A stretch of 64,000 nt of DNA from Flavobacterium paronense (GTDB lineage Bacteria; Bacteroidota; Bacteroidia; Flavobacteriales; Flavobacteriaceae), in contig NZ_JAUFQN010000019.1 in assembly GCF_030409795.1 (NCBI RefSeq), positions 2,418,001 to 2,482,000 of the forward strand, read 5' to 3'. The notes under the pieces were generated by a model. That model saw nothing but the letters and a program-made list of their open reading frames with translations. It had not been told where the DNA came from and made no database searches. Shown here piece by piece: positions 27,871 through 35,956 of this stretch (position 1 is its first letter; every line of letters begins with the position of its first letter). The position numbers and the translations under genes were made by a program.

Positions 27871-29877
27871 TTATTTTGGTAGTGTTATATTAATTTCAGT
27901 TCCAATACCAACATTGGAATCTATGTGTATCTTTCCACCTATTTCTTCGATTCTTTTTTTCATGTTAGCAATTCCGTTTCCTAAATCAACGTGTTGACTG
28001 TCGAATCCTTTTCCGTTATCTTGAATTGTAATTGAAATATCGTTTTCAAATGGGATGATATCAATATCTATTTGATTTGAATCAGCATACTTCATACTAT
28101 TATTTATTGCTTCCTGAATGGTTCTGTAAATATTCATGCCTTCAATAGAGGTGAACTTTATACTCGTTAAACTTTTGTCTATGTTGAAAGTAAATACGAT
28201 TTCCTCTTTGGCTTCTTTGGCTTTATCAATAAAATTGTGGATTCTTGTCTGCAAATCTTCCAGCGTAATTTCACTGTTATTCATTGCCCAAATGGTGTCT
28301 CGAAGCTCTACAATTGTTGATTTAGCAAAATTGCTAATGCTGGAAAGCTTACTGTCTAATTTTGAATTTTGAATTTCAAAAGCGTACTTAATATTGTCAA
28401 CTGATGAAATTATAAACGTTAATTGCGAACCAATATTGTCATGCAAATCTCTTGAAATTTGTAATCGTTGTTCTTGTAATTTATTTTGAGTTTCTATTTT
28501 GGAAATAGCAGATTTAAGCTCAAACTCCTGCTCTTGCTGCTGATTTTTGAGTTTTTGTTGACGGTAAATCAAGAAACCTGTGATGCACAAAAATACAGCT
28601 AGTAGTAATAATCCAATTATCAAACTATTACGCTGTTTTGCTTCGGCATCTTTTTTTAGCAGTTTTGTTTTATTCTCTGCCAGAAGCTTTTCCTTTTTAG
28701 CAGTTTGATATTTTACCTCGGCATCCATAAAAAACTTATGCTTTTCTTTTCCTAAAATACTATCGTTGTAGATAACAAATTGCGTGTGATTTTCATATGC
28801 TTTTTTGTAGTTTCCATTTTTAGAATAGGCATTTGAAAGATCGAGATAGGTTTTTGAAATATCATCCATTCGGCTATCTTCTTTTGCCTCTTTGAGCAAA
28901 TCTTCATAAAGTAAAATAGCTTTGTTACTTTCATTTGTCTTGAGATAACAAAAAGCTAAGTTTGATTTTAAAGAAAAAAATTCTTGTTTATTTCTATTAT
29001 ACTTTTTCCCAATAACTAGAGCTTCTTGTAGAATATTTTTTGCGGCTTCATATTTTTTTAAGGAAACATTTAAACTGCCTTTTGATTTTAACAAGTCGAA
29101 TCTTTGTGGATATAATGATAACGAATCAATTAATTTTTCTTCTTTATCTAAATACATTTCTGATTCTTTATATGCTTTTCTGTCCTGCAATAAATCGGCT
29201 AGTAAAATATAGGAAGTAGATAAATTTTCGACATTTGCTTTGTCGTTGAGAGCGCACTTTAATGCTTTTCTCACACTTTGCTCAGACTTTTTATAGTCAT
29301 CAATTTTCCGATATAAAATAGCAATGTTATTGAACATAGCTGTTTTTATATAAAGGTATTGAGTGGTGTCAATGCTTTTTGTAGCTTCCAATAAATTTAT
29401 AATGGCAAAATCATATTTTCCTTTAATTTGGTATATATCAGACATATTACTTTTGGAAATGACAACGCCTATTTTATCATCAATCTTCGCAAACAATTTA
29501 CCTGCAATTTGAAAATATTTTAACGCTTGGTCTAAATCTTCCTTGTAATAACATGTTTCTGCAATTTCGCTGTAAGCACAAGCTTCTTGCAATTTAATGT
29601 TGTTATCAATAGCGTATTTCCTAGCAATATAAAATCTTTTAAAAGCACCGTCGTAATCTCGAACGGAAGTTTTTTGGGCAATTAATTTTACCAAAAAAAT
29701 GGCTTTTTTATTTTTATCGTGTTTCTTTTCGGCAAGTTGTATTCCTCTTTCTAGGAACCATTTTGCTTTTTCGGGATTAGAAATGTGATTATTGTCATAA
29801 TATTTAAGAATACTATCAATACTTTGTGCTGAAGAAAGTCCGGTAAAAAGATATAGTATAAGGAGAAGTTTCTTCAT
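27871..29877 (-). CDS. TPR-containing sensor histidine kinase 1
   Basis: A 668-residue paralogue of the next gene with the same order: signal peptide, tetratricopeptide repeats (about 30-370), transmembrane helix near 420-440 (SLIIGLLLLAVFLCITGFLIY), HisKA_3 domain (His in SRDLHDNIG, about residue 477) and HATPase domain (EAINNSMKYA, DNGKGFD, GNGIANMKKRI). The sensory halves are clearly diverged while the dimerisation segments are identical in sequence, which would allow mixed dimers. Second gene of the operon from promoter B, 47 bp after the 91-residue membrane protein gene. Likely phosphorylates the regulator encoded at 20715. Confidence 0.94.
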   Translation of the reverse strand: MKKLLLILYLFTGLSSAQSIDSILKYYDNNHISNPEKAKWFLERGIQLAEKKHDKNKKAIFLVKLIAQKTSVRDYDGAFKRFYIARKYAIDNNIKLQEACAYSEIAETCYYKEDLDQALKYFQIAGKLFAKIDDKIGVVISKSNMSDIYQIKGKYDFAIINLLEATKSIDTTQYLYIKTAMFNNIAILYRKIDDYKKSEQSVRKALKCALNDKANVENLSTSYILLADLLQDRKAYKESEMYLDKEEKLIDSLSLYPQRFDLLKSKGSLNVSLKKYEAAKNILQEALVIGKKYNRNKQEFFSLKSNLAFCYLKTNESNKAILLYEDLLKEAKEDSRMDDISKTYLDLSNAYSKNGNYKKAYENHTQFVIYNDSILGKEKHKFFMDAEVKYQTAKKEKLLAENKTKLLKKDAEAKQRNSLIIGLLLLAVFLCITGFLIYRQQKLKNQQQEQEFELKSAISKIETQNKLQEQRLQISRDLHDNIGSQLTFIISSVDNIKYAFEIQNSKLDSKLSSISNFAKSTIVELRDTIWAMNNSEITLEDLQTRIHNFIDKAKEAKEEIVFTFNIDKSLTSIKFTSIEGMNIYRTIQEAINNSMKYADSNQIDIDIIPFENDISITIQDNGKGFDSQHVDLGNGIANMKKRIEEIGGKIHIDSNVGIGTEINITLPK

Positions 29878-29924
29878 AAAAATGGCTTAGAATCTTATAA
29901 AAATAATTAAAATATTCTTAATTG

Positions 29925-30200
29925 TCATTTTCTTGGATATAATTCCTCAACCAATTTAAAGTTTAAATCATAGATGTCTTTATTAAGTGTAGCATTAATT
30001 TGAAGTAATTTATGTTTTAACTCTTCTGACAATTCCAATTGATTGTTTTGAGATTTTTGCTCATTACTTATTTGAACGATAAAATCTTCTAAAATTTTAA
30101 TCCTAGAATGAAATTTTTGACGGTCAAGTTGAATTTTAATAATTAAATAAATAATTAATACTAAAAACAAAATAGTAATTAGAGCTAAAATAGTTGTCAT
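29925..30200 (-). CDS. Small membrane-anchored coiled-coil protein
   Basis: A 91-residue protein with one N-terminal transmembrane helix (about residues 4-22, LALITILFLVLIIYLIIKI), then a polar, helical, coiled-coil-like remainder and a short C-terminal tail. It is the first gene of the operon encoding the two TPR kinases and starts 46 bases after the -7 box of promoter B. By context it could be an accessory subunit that touches the kinases in the membrane, but there is no direct evidence. I do not recognise the family. Confidence 0.7.
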   Translation of the reverse strand: MTTILALITILFLVLIIYLIIKIQLDRQKFHSRIKILEDFIVQISNEQKSQNNQLELSEELKHKLLQINATLNKDIYDLNFKLVEELYPRK

Positions 30201-30245
30201 TGGCCACTGTTAAATGTATTCGTTTTGAGTGATATTTTGATACTG

Positions 30246-30293
30246 TAAATTTGCTGTAAAAGCACTATTGTTACAATACGGCATTCATCGTAT
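30246..30293 (-). promoter_or_regulatory. Palindromic operator plus -7 box, site B
   Basis: Minus strand: ATACGATGAATGCCGTAT (30276-30293), then exactly 22 bp, then CAAATTTA (30246-30253). Upstream of the operon with both kinases. Confidence 0.75.
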
Positions 30294-30322
30294 TTTATAA
30301 AATACAAATGAAATTAATTCTA

Positions 30323-30355
30323 AAAAAACCATCAAGAAGATTATCTTGATGGTTT
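30323..30355 (-). terminator. Terminator of the 30412 lipoprotein gene
   Basis: AAACCATCAAGA / TCTTGATGGTTT-type stem of about 12 bp with a short loop and T-run. It sits between the lipoprotein gene and operator B. Confidence 0.88.
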
Positions 30356-30411
30356 CTTGGTTTTAAATAAGTTTAAAACTTACCTTCTTTTTTTAACTAA
30401 TTTATTTAAAA

Positions 30412-30957
30412 TTAATTACCCGCAGTAATATTAATATTAAATGAACCGTTAGTAATTGATCTAGTAGTAACCGTTTCTGGATTACCCACAGTTAGACTAA
30501 ATGTTCCTTGTACATTAGAAGCTGTTTTACTAGTTATGGTGATTGAACCCGAATTTCCACCACCATCATAAGGCGCACCCCAACTTTGTGATACTGTAGG
30601 GTTGTTTATGTTAATCTCTGAATAAGCACATGATGCAAATAAAGTAGCATTACTTTCTTCAAATTGATATGTTGTACCTGCCGTAATTTCTGTAGCAAGT
30701 ATTGTTAAAATTATTGATTTTCCGCTTGCGTCAACTCCAGAAATAGAGAAGTTATGATACGAACCGTTGAATGCGTCTACAGCCATTGTTCCTTGTGTTA
30801 TTGAAGTAAAGTTAGTGCCTCCAATTTTTGCTTTCAATGTTCCAAGTGCAGCCGTTCCTCCTCCGCTATTACTATCGCTGCTACATGATGATAAAGTTGT
30901 TATTAAGGCTACTACTAATGCAAAACTAAAATGTTTAATTGTGTTCATGGTTTTCAT
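30412..30957 (-). CDS. Lipoprotein, DUF6252-like
   Basis: A 181-residue lipoprotein with a lipobox in TLSSC (Cys25), followed by a Ser/Gly-rich linker. The mature part is beta-rich: LKAKIGGTNFTS near the start, a SGVDASGKSIILTIL strand pair, and SGSITITSKTASNVQGTFSLTV near the end. The last of these resembles DUF6252-type lipoproteins; this assignment is from memory of the family. It has its own regulated promoter (site C) and its own terminator, so it is a single-gene unit. Probably exposed on the outer membrane. Confidence 0.8.
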   Translation of the reverse strand: MKTMNTIKHFSFALVVALITTLSSCSSDSNSGGGTAALGTLKAKIGGTNFTSITQGTMAVDAFNGSYHNFSISGVDASGKSIILTILATEITAGTTYQFEESNATLFASCAYSEININNPTVSQSWGAPYDGGGNSGSITITSKTASNVQGTFSLTVGNPETVTTRSITNGSFNINITAGN

Positions 30958-30983
30958 GCTTTCTTTGTTTTAAAGTTATAGTA

Positions 30984-31031
30984 CAAATTTGAGCTTTAAA
31001 CCACCATGAATCAATACGACATTTATCGTAT
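30984..31031 (-). promoter_or_regulatory. Palindromic operator plus -7 box, site C
   Basis: Minus strand: ATACGATAAATGTCGTAT (31014-31031), then exactly 22 bp, then CAAATTTG (30984-30991). Upstream of the 30957 lipoprotein gene. Confidence 0.75.
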
Positions 31032-31039
31032 TTAGTTAC

Positions 31040-32467
31040 TTAATTTTGTTTTGTTAATTTATTTTTAGGAATAGCAATTGACTTTAAAACATTAATACCA
31101 TCAACAGAAGTAATGAAATAGAGGGTTTCATTTTTTTCATCATAATAAGGTAAGCCGTCAAATTCACTGGAATTAATCTTACTTCCAAGATTTATTGGTT
31201 CAGACCAGTTTTTCCATGTGTCATCCAATCGATAGGAAACATAGATATCAAAATTCCCATAACCACTGAATCCATTACTGCTAAATAGTAATGTCTTTTG
31301 ATCAGAAAGAAGTTGCGCCATATCTTCATCTGCACCTGAATTGATTATTTTACCCATATTTTGTAAAAAACCATAGGTTCCATCTTCTTTTTGTTGCGCA
31401 AAATATAAATCAATTCCGCCTTGTGTAAAATCAGTTTCTAAACACATTATTAGGACTTTCCCATCAGCTGTCATTGTAGCATCTGATGTATCTTCATAAT
31501 TATTGTAAGCGGTAACTTTTATCGGGCCAACCGCTTCATAAGTAGCATTCTTAGTTGAAAAAATCTCATAACCAGTTTCATTGGTACCTTTGTCATATTT
31601 GTTTCCTCCTTTTAATAGAAAATCAGCACTGGCATAGTCAATATAGTTATACGTTGCACCAGTATTTAAAACTGTTTCTATGGTTTTATTCCCCCAGCTA
31701 CCATCTGCATTTTTTGAAAAAGAATAAATCAAGTCTTTGTCTTCATCAACTGCGGTGATATACATTTTCTTACCATCACTGGTTAGTGTAGGGTTTGTTG
31801 GCGTTATTCCATCTAAAGCAACTGTAGTTGAAGGTTGCAATTTATCAAAAGCTTCGTTTGTATTTATTTTGGCATCAAGGGGCGTTTCTGAATCTGAAAT
31901 TCCAATAGCGTCAATTTGCTTTTGTCCCGGTAGCAGTGCAAAATTGAATTCAACCCTAACAGCAACAACGCCAGAAACTGCACTTTCTATAATTGCATGT
32001 TCTATACCCGGATTAAGAACATCAGGTGCTTCCTGTACTTTTCTTCTTTTCCGCTTAAAGTAATAAGCATGATCGGCCGGAATAGTAGCTTTAAAAGTTG
32101 GTGTTTTATAATTTGTTTTTCGGGACCAAACTGTTTCATATTTTCCGGAACCTGTATCAACTCCAATTTTCACGACACAACCTGCATTTAGGTTTTCGAA
32201 AACGGCAACTTGCTTAACGGTTTGTGGTTTCTCAAAACTCACTTCAACCCATTCATACCCATCAAGAGCTTTTTTAGGTGTCCAGGCATTTGGGCTATTT
32301 CCGGCTTGCGGAAAAGCATCTGGTTTTCCCAGAATTCTTTTTATTCCAAATTGTTTTCCTCCTAAATCGGAAGAATATTTTATCAATTTATTGGCCCATT
32401 GCACTTGCTGAGCATCTGCAGAGAAAAGAAAAAAGAAAAAAGAAAAAAGAGTGACTATCGTTTTCAT
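31040..32467 (-). CDS. Secreted beta-propeller (PD40/WD40-like) protein
   Basis: A 475-residue secreted protein with a signal peptide ending ADAQ (about residue 19). The N-terminal half looks like a discoidin-like beta-sandwich (EWVEVSFEKPQTVKQVAVFEN ... VVAVRVEFNF). The C-terminal half has PD40-type propeller motifs (NPTLTSDGKKMYITA, DATMTADGKVLIMC, DEDMAQLLSDQKTLLFSSNGF). It lies 65 bp after the PQQ-repeat gene on the same strand, but a terminator stands between them, so coupling to promoter D is uncertain. Function unknown; such proteins often accompany OmpA-like outer-membrane modules. Confidence 0.8.
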   Translation of the reverse strand: MKTIVTLFSFFFFLFSADAQQVQWANKLIKYSSDLGGKQFGIKRILGKPDAFPQAGNSPNAWTPKKALDGYEWVEVSFEKPQTVKQVAVFENLNAGCVVKIGVDTGSGKYETVWSRKTNYKTPTFKATIPADHAYYFKRKRRKVQEAPDVLNPGIEHAIIESAVSGVVAVRVEFNFALLPGQKQIDAIGISDSETPLDAKINTNEAFDKLQPSTTVALDGITPTNPTLTSDGKKMYITAVDEDKDLIYSFSKNADGSWGNKTIETVLNTGATYNYIDYASADFLLKGGNKYDKGTNETGYEIFSTKNATYEAVGPIKVTAYNNYEDTSDATMTADGKVLIMCLETDFTQGGIDLYFAQQKEDGTYGFLQNMGKIINSGADEDMAQLLSDQKTLLFSSNGFSGYGNFDIYVSYRLDDTWKNWSEPINLGSKINSSEFDGLPYYDEKNETLYFITSVDGINVLKSIAIPKNKLTKQN

Positions 32468-32482
32468 AATACTAAGAATTAA

Positions 32483-32516
32483 AAAAGGACTGTAATTTTC
32501 AAGTTACAGTCCTTTT
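32483..32516 (-). terminator. Terminator of the PQQ-repeat gene
   Basis: Perfect 13-bp stem AAAAGGACTGTAA / TTACAGTCCTTTT with an 8-base loop. Confidence 0.88.
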
Positions 32517-32532
32517 GTACTAACTAAAAATT

Positions 32533-34380
32533 CTAATTATTTACTTTTATTTTTTCTACTTTTTTGCCTTTGAAAGCAAAGATGTATTCTCCGTCAGAAG
32601 TAATATCGATTCCTGAACCATATTTTGGGCTTCCGCCTTTTCCTTTAGATTGAACCGAACCTTTTGTGTCGCCATTGGTCATGTCAATTCCGTATATGAT
32701 ATTTTTACTATTTCGTTGATCTCTCAAGAAATAATTATCACCAATATGATAGAAATAATCTACGCCTTTAATTTTATCAGATGCATAAGCACGTGAACCA
32801 TCTTTCTTATTATAAGCGGCTAATCCTTTTTCAGAAAGCACTACCACTCTGTCTCCAAAATCAATAACGTCTGTTGCTTTTCCAACTTTGGCATCATTGT
32901 GTTTTACATCGAACAATTGATTACCTGAAGCTATATCATATCCATAAAATTCATCTCCATCACCAACAAAAACAGTTTTGTCGTTATCAATAATTAAATC
33001 GGTAATTCTTTTATCAAATTTTTCAGATCGCCAAGCTGTTGTTCCGGTTTTGTCATCCAATGCCAGCACACTGTTCTTTTGTGCTTTGTAATCCCAATAA
33101 ATATAAGGAACCCATTGTTTTACAGTTCCGCCACCAAATCCACCTAAAGCCATTCCTGCTGATAATCCACTAGACGTTTCTTCTAATCTGTATTCTTGCA
33201 CTTGCACTTTTCCTCCTACTTGCACCATTACTTTATCACCCGTTTTATAGATGTTTGGCATACAAAAAGCACCTGTTATTTTTTCGGAAGCCCAAAGCAA
33301 TTTTCCTGAGGCTAAATCATGTTTTTCAACATATTTTGTTCTGTCTCTTGTACCAAGCATTACCAAGTAAACAGCATCATTTGTAAACAAAGGATCAGCA
33401 AGTGTTCGGTAATATTTTTTTCGTGCTGAATTACTGAACATTCCGCCGCCACCGCCGCCCATATCATTTTCATAAAGCGCTTCCCAAAGTTTTTGTCCTG
33501 TGTTATAATCATACACATTCAATCCGTCTAGGTACATAAATATTTTATCTCCTTTAATCCATAAATCAATAATAGCTCTGCGGGTTACCAATTCTTTTTC
33601 AATAGTTCCTCTAAAAGTGGCATCCCAAACTACATCACCGTTAACCGCATTTATTCTAACCAATTGATTTTTAAATCCAGAAAATAATGCCCCAAGAGCT
33701 GTTGGTTTGAAATTCACCATAATGATTTCGTTTCTTTTGGCATCATAAATATATTTTCCCACACCGCCTTTAAAACGATTGGTTTCCCAAACTTTTTCTC
33801 CTGTATTGGCTTTAACCAAAATCACTGAGTTTCTCTGTGAAATTAAAAATGAATCTAACTCATAGATATATTTAACCGTTTCTAACTCTCCCTGATCAGA
33901 ACCTTCCTCTGTTTTTGTTCCGCCTTTTGGAATAAGATCTTGATATAATTCTGAATTCCATAATTCTTTTCCGGTTGCTAAATCTAATACCGCTACTCTG
34001 TCTGTTCCTAAACTTCTTTTATCAAACAGAAATAAGTATCCCCCATTTTCTTTCCAAATGGTATATTGGTATTCCGAATTATTGGTTTTATTGGTGGTTA
34101 ATCTTTTATAATCACCACTCCAGATAACTTTTCCTTCTGAATTTAAAACTGAAGCTGAATTATCATCTGTTCCAATAATGTATTGACCATCACCATCACA
34201 TAAAGCTAATCTTGATGCTTTGTTATCAAATTCCGATTCCCAAACCGTGGCAAAACTTCCCGATTTTTTTCCGGCTGATGATTTGCCCTTAACTTTGTCT
34301 AATAATTTCCCAAATTGGGCTGATGCTGGTATTGTGCACGTCAAGCTGAGTGCTAACAATACAAATGTTGCTTTTTTCAT
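32533..34380 (-). CDS. Secreted PQQ-like beta-propeller repeat protein
   Basis: A 615-residue protein with a signal peptide ending PASAQ (about residue 22). Repeats of the PQQ-propeller type follow through the chain (VAVLDLATGKELWNS, ILVKANTGEKVWET, VRINAVNGDVVWDA, YDYNTGQKLWEA, KHDLASGKLLWAS, ALDDKTGTTAWRS). A glycine-rich loop (GGGGG) interrupts it near the middle. No enzyme motif is visible, so a scaffold or quinoprotein-like role cannot be decided. It starts 27 bp after the 34408 gene and is probably controlled by promoter D. Confidence 0.88.
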   Translation of the reverse strand: MKKATFVLLALSLTCTIPASAQFGKLLDKVKGKSSAGKKSGSFATVWESEFDNKASRLALCDGDGQYIIGTDDNSASVLNSEGKVIWSGDYKRLTTNKTNNSEYQYTIWKENGGYLFLFDKRSLGTDRVAVLDLATGKELWNSELYQDLIPKGGTKTEEGSDQGELETVKYIYELDSFLISQRNSVILVKANTGEKVWETNRFKGGVGKYIYDAKRNEIIMVNFKPTALGALFSGFKNQLVRINAVNGDVVWDATFRGTIEKELVTRRAIIDLWIKGDKIFMYLDGLNVYDYNTGQKLWEALYENDMGGGGGGMFSNSARKKYYRTLADPLFTNDAVYLVMLGTRDRTKYVEKHDLASGKLLWASEKITGAFCMPNIYKTGDKVMVQVGGKVQVQEYRLEETSSGLSAGMALGGFGGGTVKQWVPYIYWDYKAQKNSVLALDDKTGTTAWRSEKFDKRITDLIIDNDKTVFVGDGDEFYGYDIASGNQLFDVKHNDAKVGKATDVIDFGDRVVVLSEKGLAAYNKKDGSRAYASDKIKGVDYFYHIGDNYFLRDQRNSKNIIYGIDMTNGDTKGSVQSKGKGGSPKYGSGIDITSDGEYIFAFKGKKVEKIKVNN

Positions 34381-34407
34381 TGTTTCTATTGTTTTTATTG
34401 TTAGGTT

Positions 34408-34794
34408 TTAAAATGTTACGGTATACCGAATTTTATACCGTTGTTGCTTTTGAAGTTTAAATTGGAATTTGTGTTGCAAAATGTAATCCGACATGAAATT
34501 GATAAAGTCAATATTTTTTATTTCACTATCTACTTTAAAAAAGGAAGAAACTTTTCCATTTTGAACTACGCCAATATCTATAACCATAGTTCCCTTGACA
34601 TCAGCATATTTTTTATTTTTCTTCTTCAGGAAATCTGAAGATTGAAAAATTTCGTCAATCTCTTTAGTTACTGTTGCCGAAACCTCTTCTTCATCAGTCA
34701 AGACAGGCCTTTGAGTAAAGACGTTTTGAGCAGAGAGCGTATTAGTACACAACATAAAAAATGCGAATACTAAAATAGTTTTACAAATTTTCAT
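34408..34794 (-). CDS. Small secreted protein, possible TonB-C-like fold
   Basis: A 128-residue secreted protein with a signal peptide ending LSAQN (about residue 23). The rest has a helical middle (VTKEIDEIFQSSDFLKKKNKKY) and a C-terminal part with the order GTMVIDIGVVQNGKVSSFFKV ... KFQFKLQKQQRYKIRYTVTF. This resembles the energy-transducer TonB C-terminal domain often seen in Bacteroidota; the match is by eye only. First gene behind regulated promoter D. Confidence 0.65.
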   Translation of the reverse strand: MKICKTILVFAFFMLCTNTLSAQNVFTQRPVLTDEEEVSATVTKEIDEIFQSSDFLKKKNKKYADVKGTMVIDIGVVQNGKVSSFFKVDSEIKNIDFINFMSDYILQHKFQFKLQKQQRYKIRYTVTF

Positions 34795-34817
34795 TTATTT
34801 GGTTGTTAGTTACATAA

Positions 34818-34865
34818 CAAATTTACAATTAAATAAAAATTTAACATATACGACAAATGACGTAT
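34818..34865 (-). promoter_or_regulatory. Palindromic operator plus -7 box, site D
   Basis: Minus strand: ATACGTCATTTGTCGTAT (34848-34865), then exactly 22 bp, then TAAATTTG (34818-34825), a perfect -7 box. The start codon at 34794 follows 23 bases later. Confidence 0.8.
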
Positions 34866-34868
34866 TTT

Positions 34869-35819
34869 TTAAAATCTTATATAAGGAAACTGATATTGGA
34901 GTTTATCTATTTTTTCTTTGACAGACAGTAAAAAAAGCTGATGCTCCTTAGAATCAGGATTGAAAGGACGATGTAACAATGCCTTTTGAATGCTGCAAAT
35001 TTCACCCATTAAAGCATGATTTTCTTCTTCAATATAGTTTTCGAAAAAACAAATCCAAATGTAATCAATCGCTGTTTGGCTTGGATGTAACATGTCTTCG
35101 GCATAAAAACGATAATCGCGAAGTTCGTCCATCATTAGTTCATAGCTGGGAAAATAATTGATAATTGATAATTGATAATTGATAATTTCATGCATTGCAG
35201 TTATCAAATGCGCCTTGCTTCTTTGGTTTTCTACAAAACCATCTTTGACGTGGCGAACAGGAGAAATTGTGAAGATGAAAGCACAATTTGGATTGATTTT
35301 TTTGATTAAATCCATTGTGTTTTGAATTGATTTTTCAATTACTTCAACTGATAAAATCTCTTTGTCAAATTGACTTTGTGGTACTTTATGACAATTGGCT
35401 ACAATTTTTTGAGAAGATTTATTTCGATAAACCCATGATGTTCCGTAAGTGATTATGACGTGTGTAGATTGGGTTATTAGATTGTTAGATTGTTGGATTA
35501 TCAGATTCAGATTAGTTAAAAATGTTTCTTTATCCGGATGACTTAACTCGGAATGCACTTCATAACAATGCCACAAATCGTTGTGAAAAAAAACATCGTC
35601 TTCGGTAAATTTTTGATTATTGATAACTCTCGATACCAAGTTTTCAATAGAAACTGGATTAAAAATTATCCCAAACGGATTAACCTCATTTTGGAATTTA
35701 AAATAGCTAAACTTCTCGGCCATATTCTCTGCAAAACAGGATCCCAATGCTATAATTTTAGAATCATAGCTTATAGGATTGTTTGATTTCTCGATTGGAA
35801 TTTTAGTAGTGAAGTCCAT
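34869..35819 (-). CDS. GSCFA domain protein
   Basis: A 316-residue cytoplasmic protein. It opens with the name-giving motif ALGSCFAENMAEKF near residue 27 and has NPFGIIFNP and a C-terminal LHPSQTAIDYIW (SGNH/GDSL-like block V with Asp/His replaced by the usual GSCFA pattern). The family is believed to be SGNH-hydrolase-like; substrate unknown. Two repeat-derived stretches are embedded in the coding sequence: INYQLSIINY (7-bp DNA units, 35154-35187) and IIQQSNNLITQ (35467-35516). The first could cause frameshifts. Confidence 0.88.
   Translation of the reverse strand: MDFTTKIPIEKSNNPISYDSKIIALGSCFAENMAEKFSYFKFQNEVNPFGIIFNPVSIENLVSRVINNQKFTEDDVFFHNDLWHCYEVHSELSHPDKETFLTNLNLIIQQSNNLITQSTHVIITYGTSWVYRNKSSQKIVANCHKVPQSQFDKEILSVEVIEKSIQNTMDLIKKINPNCAFIFTISPVRHVKDGFVENQRSKAHLITAMHEIINYQLSIINYFPSYELMMDELRDYRFYAEDMLHPSQTAIDYIWICFFENYIEEENHALMGEICSIQKALLHRPFNPDSKEHQLFLLSVKEKIDKLQYQFPYIRF
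35154..35187. repeat. 7-bp tandem repeat inside the GSCFA gene
   Basis: ATAATTG repeated almost five times (four full units and six bases). It is translated on the minus strand as INYQLSI-INY. The unit is not a multiple of three. Confidence 0.9.
35467..35516. repeat. TTAGATTGTTAGATTGTT-type phrase inside the GSCFA gene
   Basis: Low-complexity phrase of the same kind as the intergenic repeats at 14433-14482 and 16474-16517 (reverse complement), here read in frame. Confidence 0.7.
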
Positions 35820-35927
35820 TTTAAAATTTTAAACTTCAAAAATACGAAATGATTTTTTAAGGCCAACTTCTCTATCAAATTATAAAGTAATACAATCCAA
35901 AGACAAGCTTAGTACCTATTTATTTTC

Positions 35928-35935
35928 TACTTTTG
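35928..35935 (+). promoter_or_regulatory. -7 box candidate for the ABC exporter gene
   Basis: TACTTTTG fits TAnnTTTG and lies 21 bases before the start at 35957. No TTG at the expected distance. Confidence 0.35.
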
Positions 35936-35956
35936 ACATTCAAAATTTTATACTTC

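Noticed and set aside
34418-34441. Inverted repeat ACGGTATA ... TATACCGT at the end of the 34408 gene
   Set aside because: It arises from the repeated coding text RYKIRYTV at the C-terminus and has no T-run; no need for a regulatory reading.
35840-35860. Half-site ATACGAAATG upstream of the GSCFA gene
   Set aside because: Only one arm is present and the spacing to a -7 box does not fit the other five sites.
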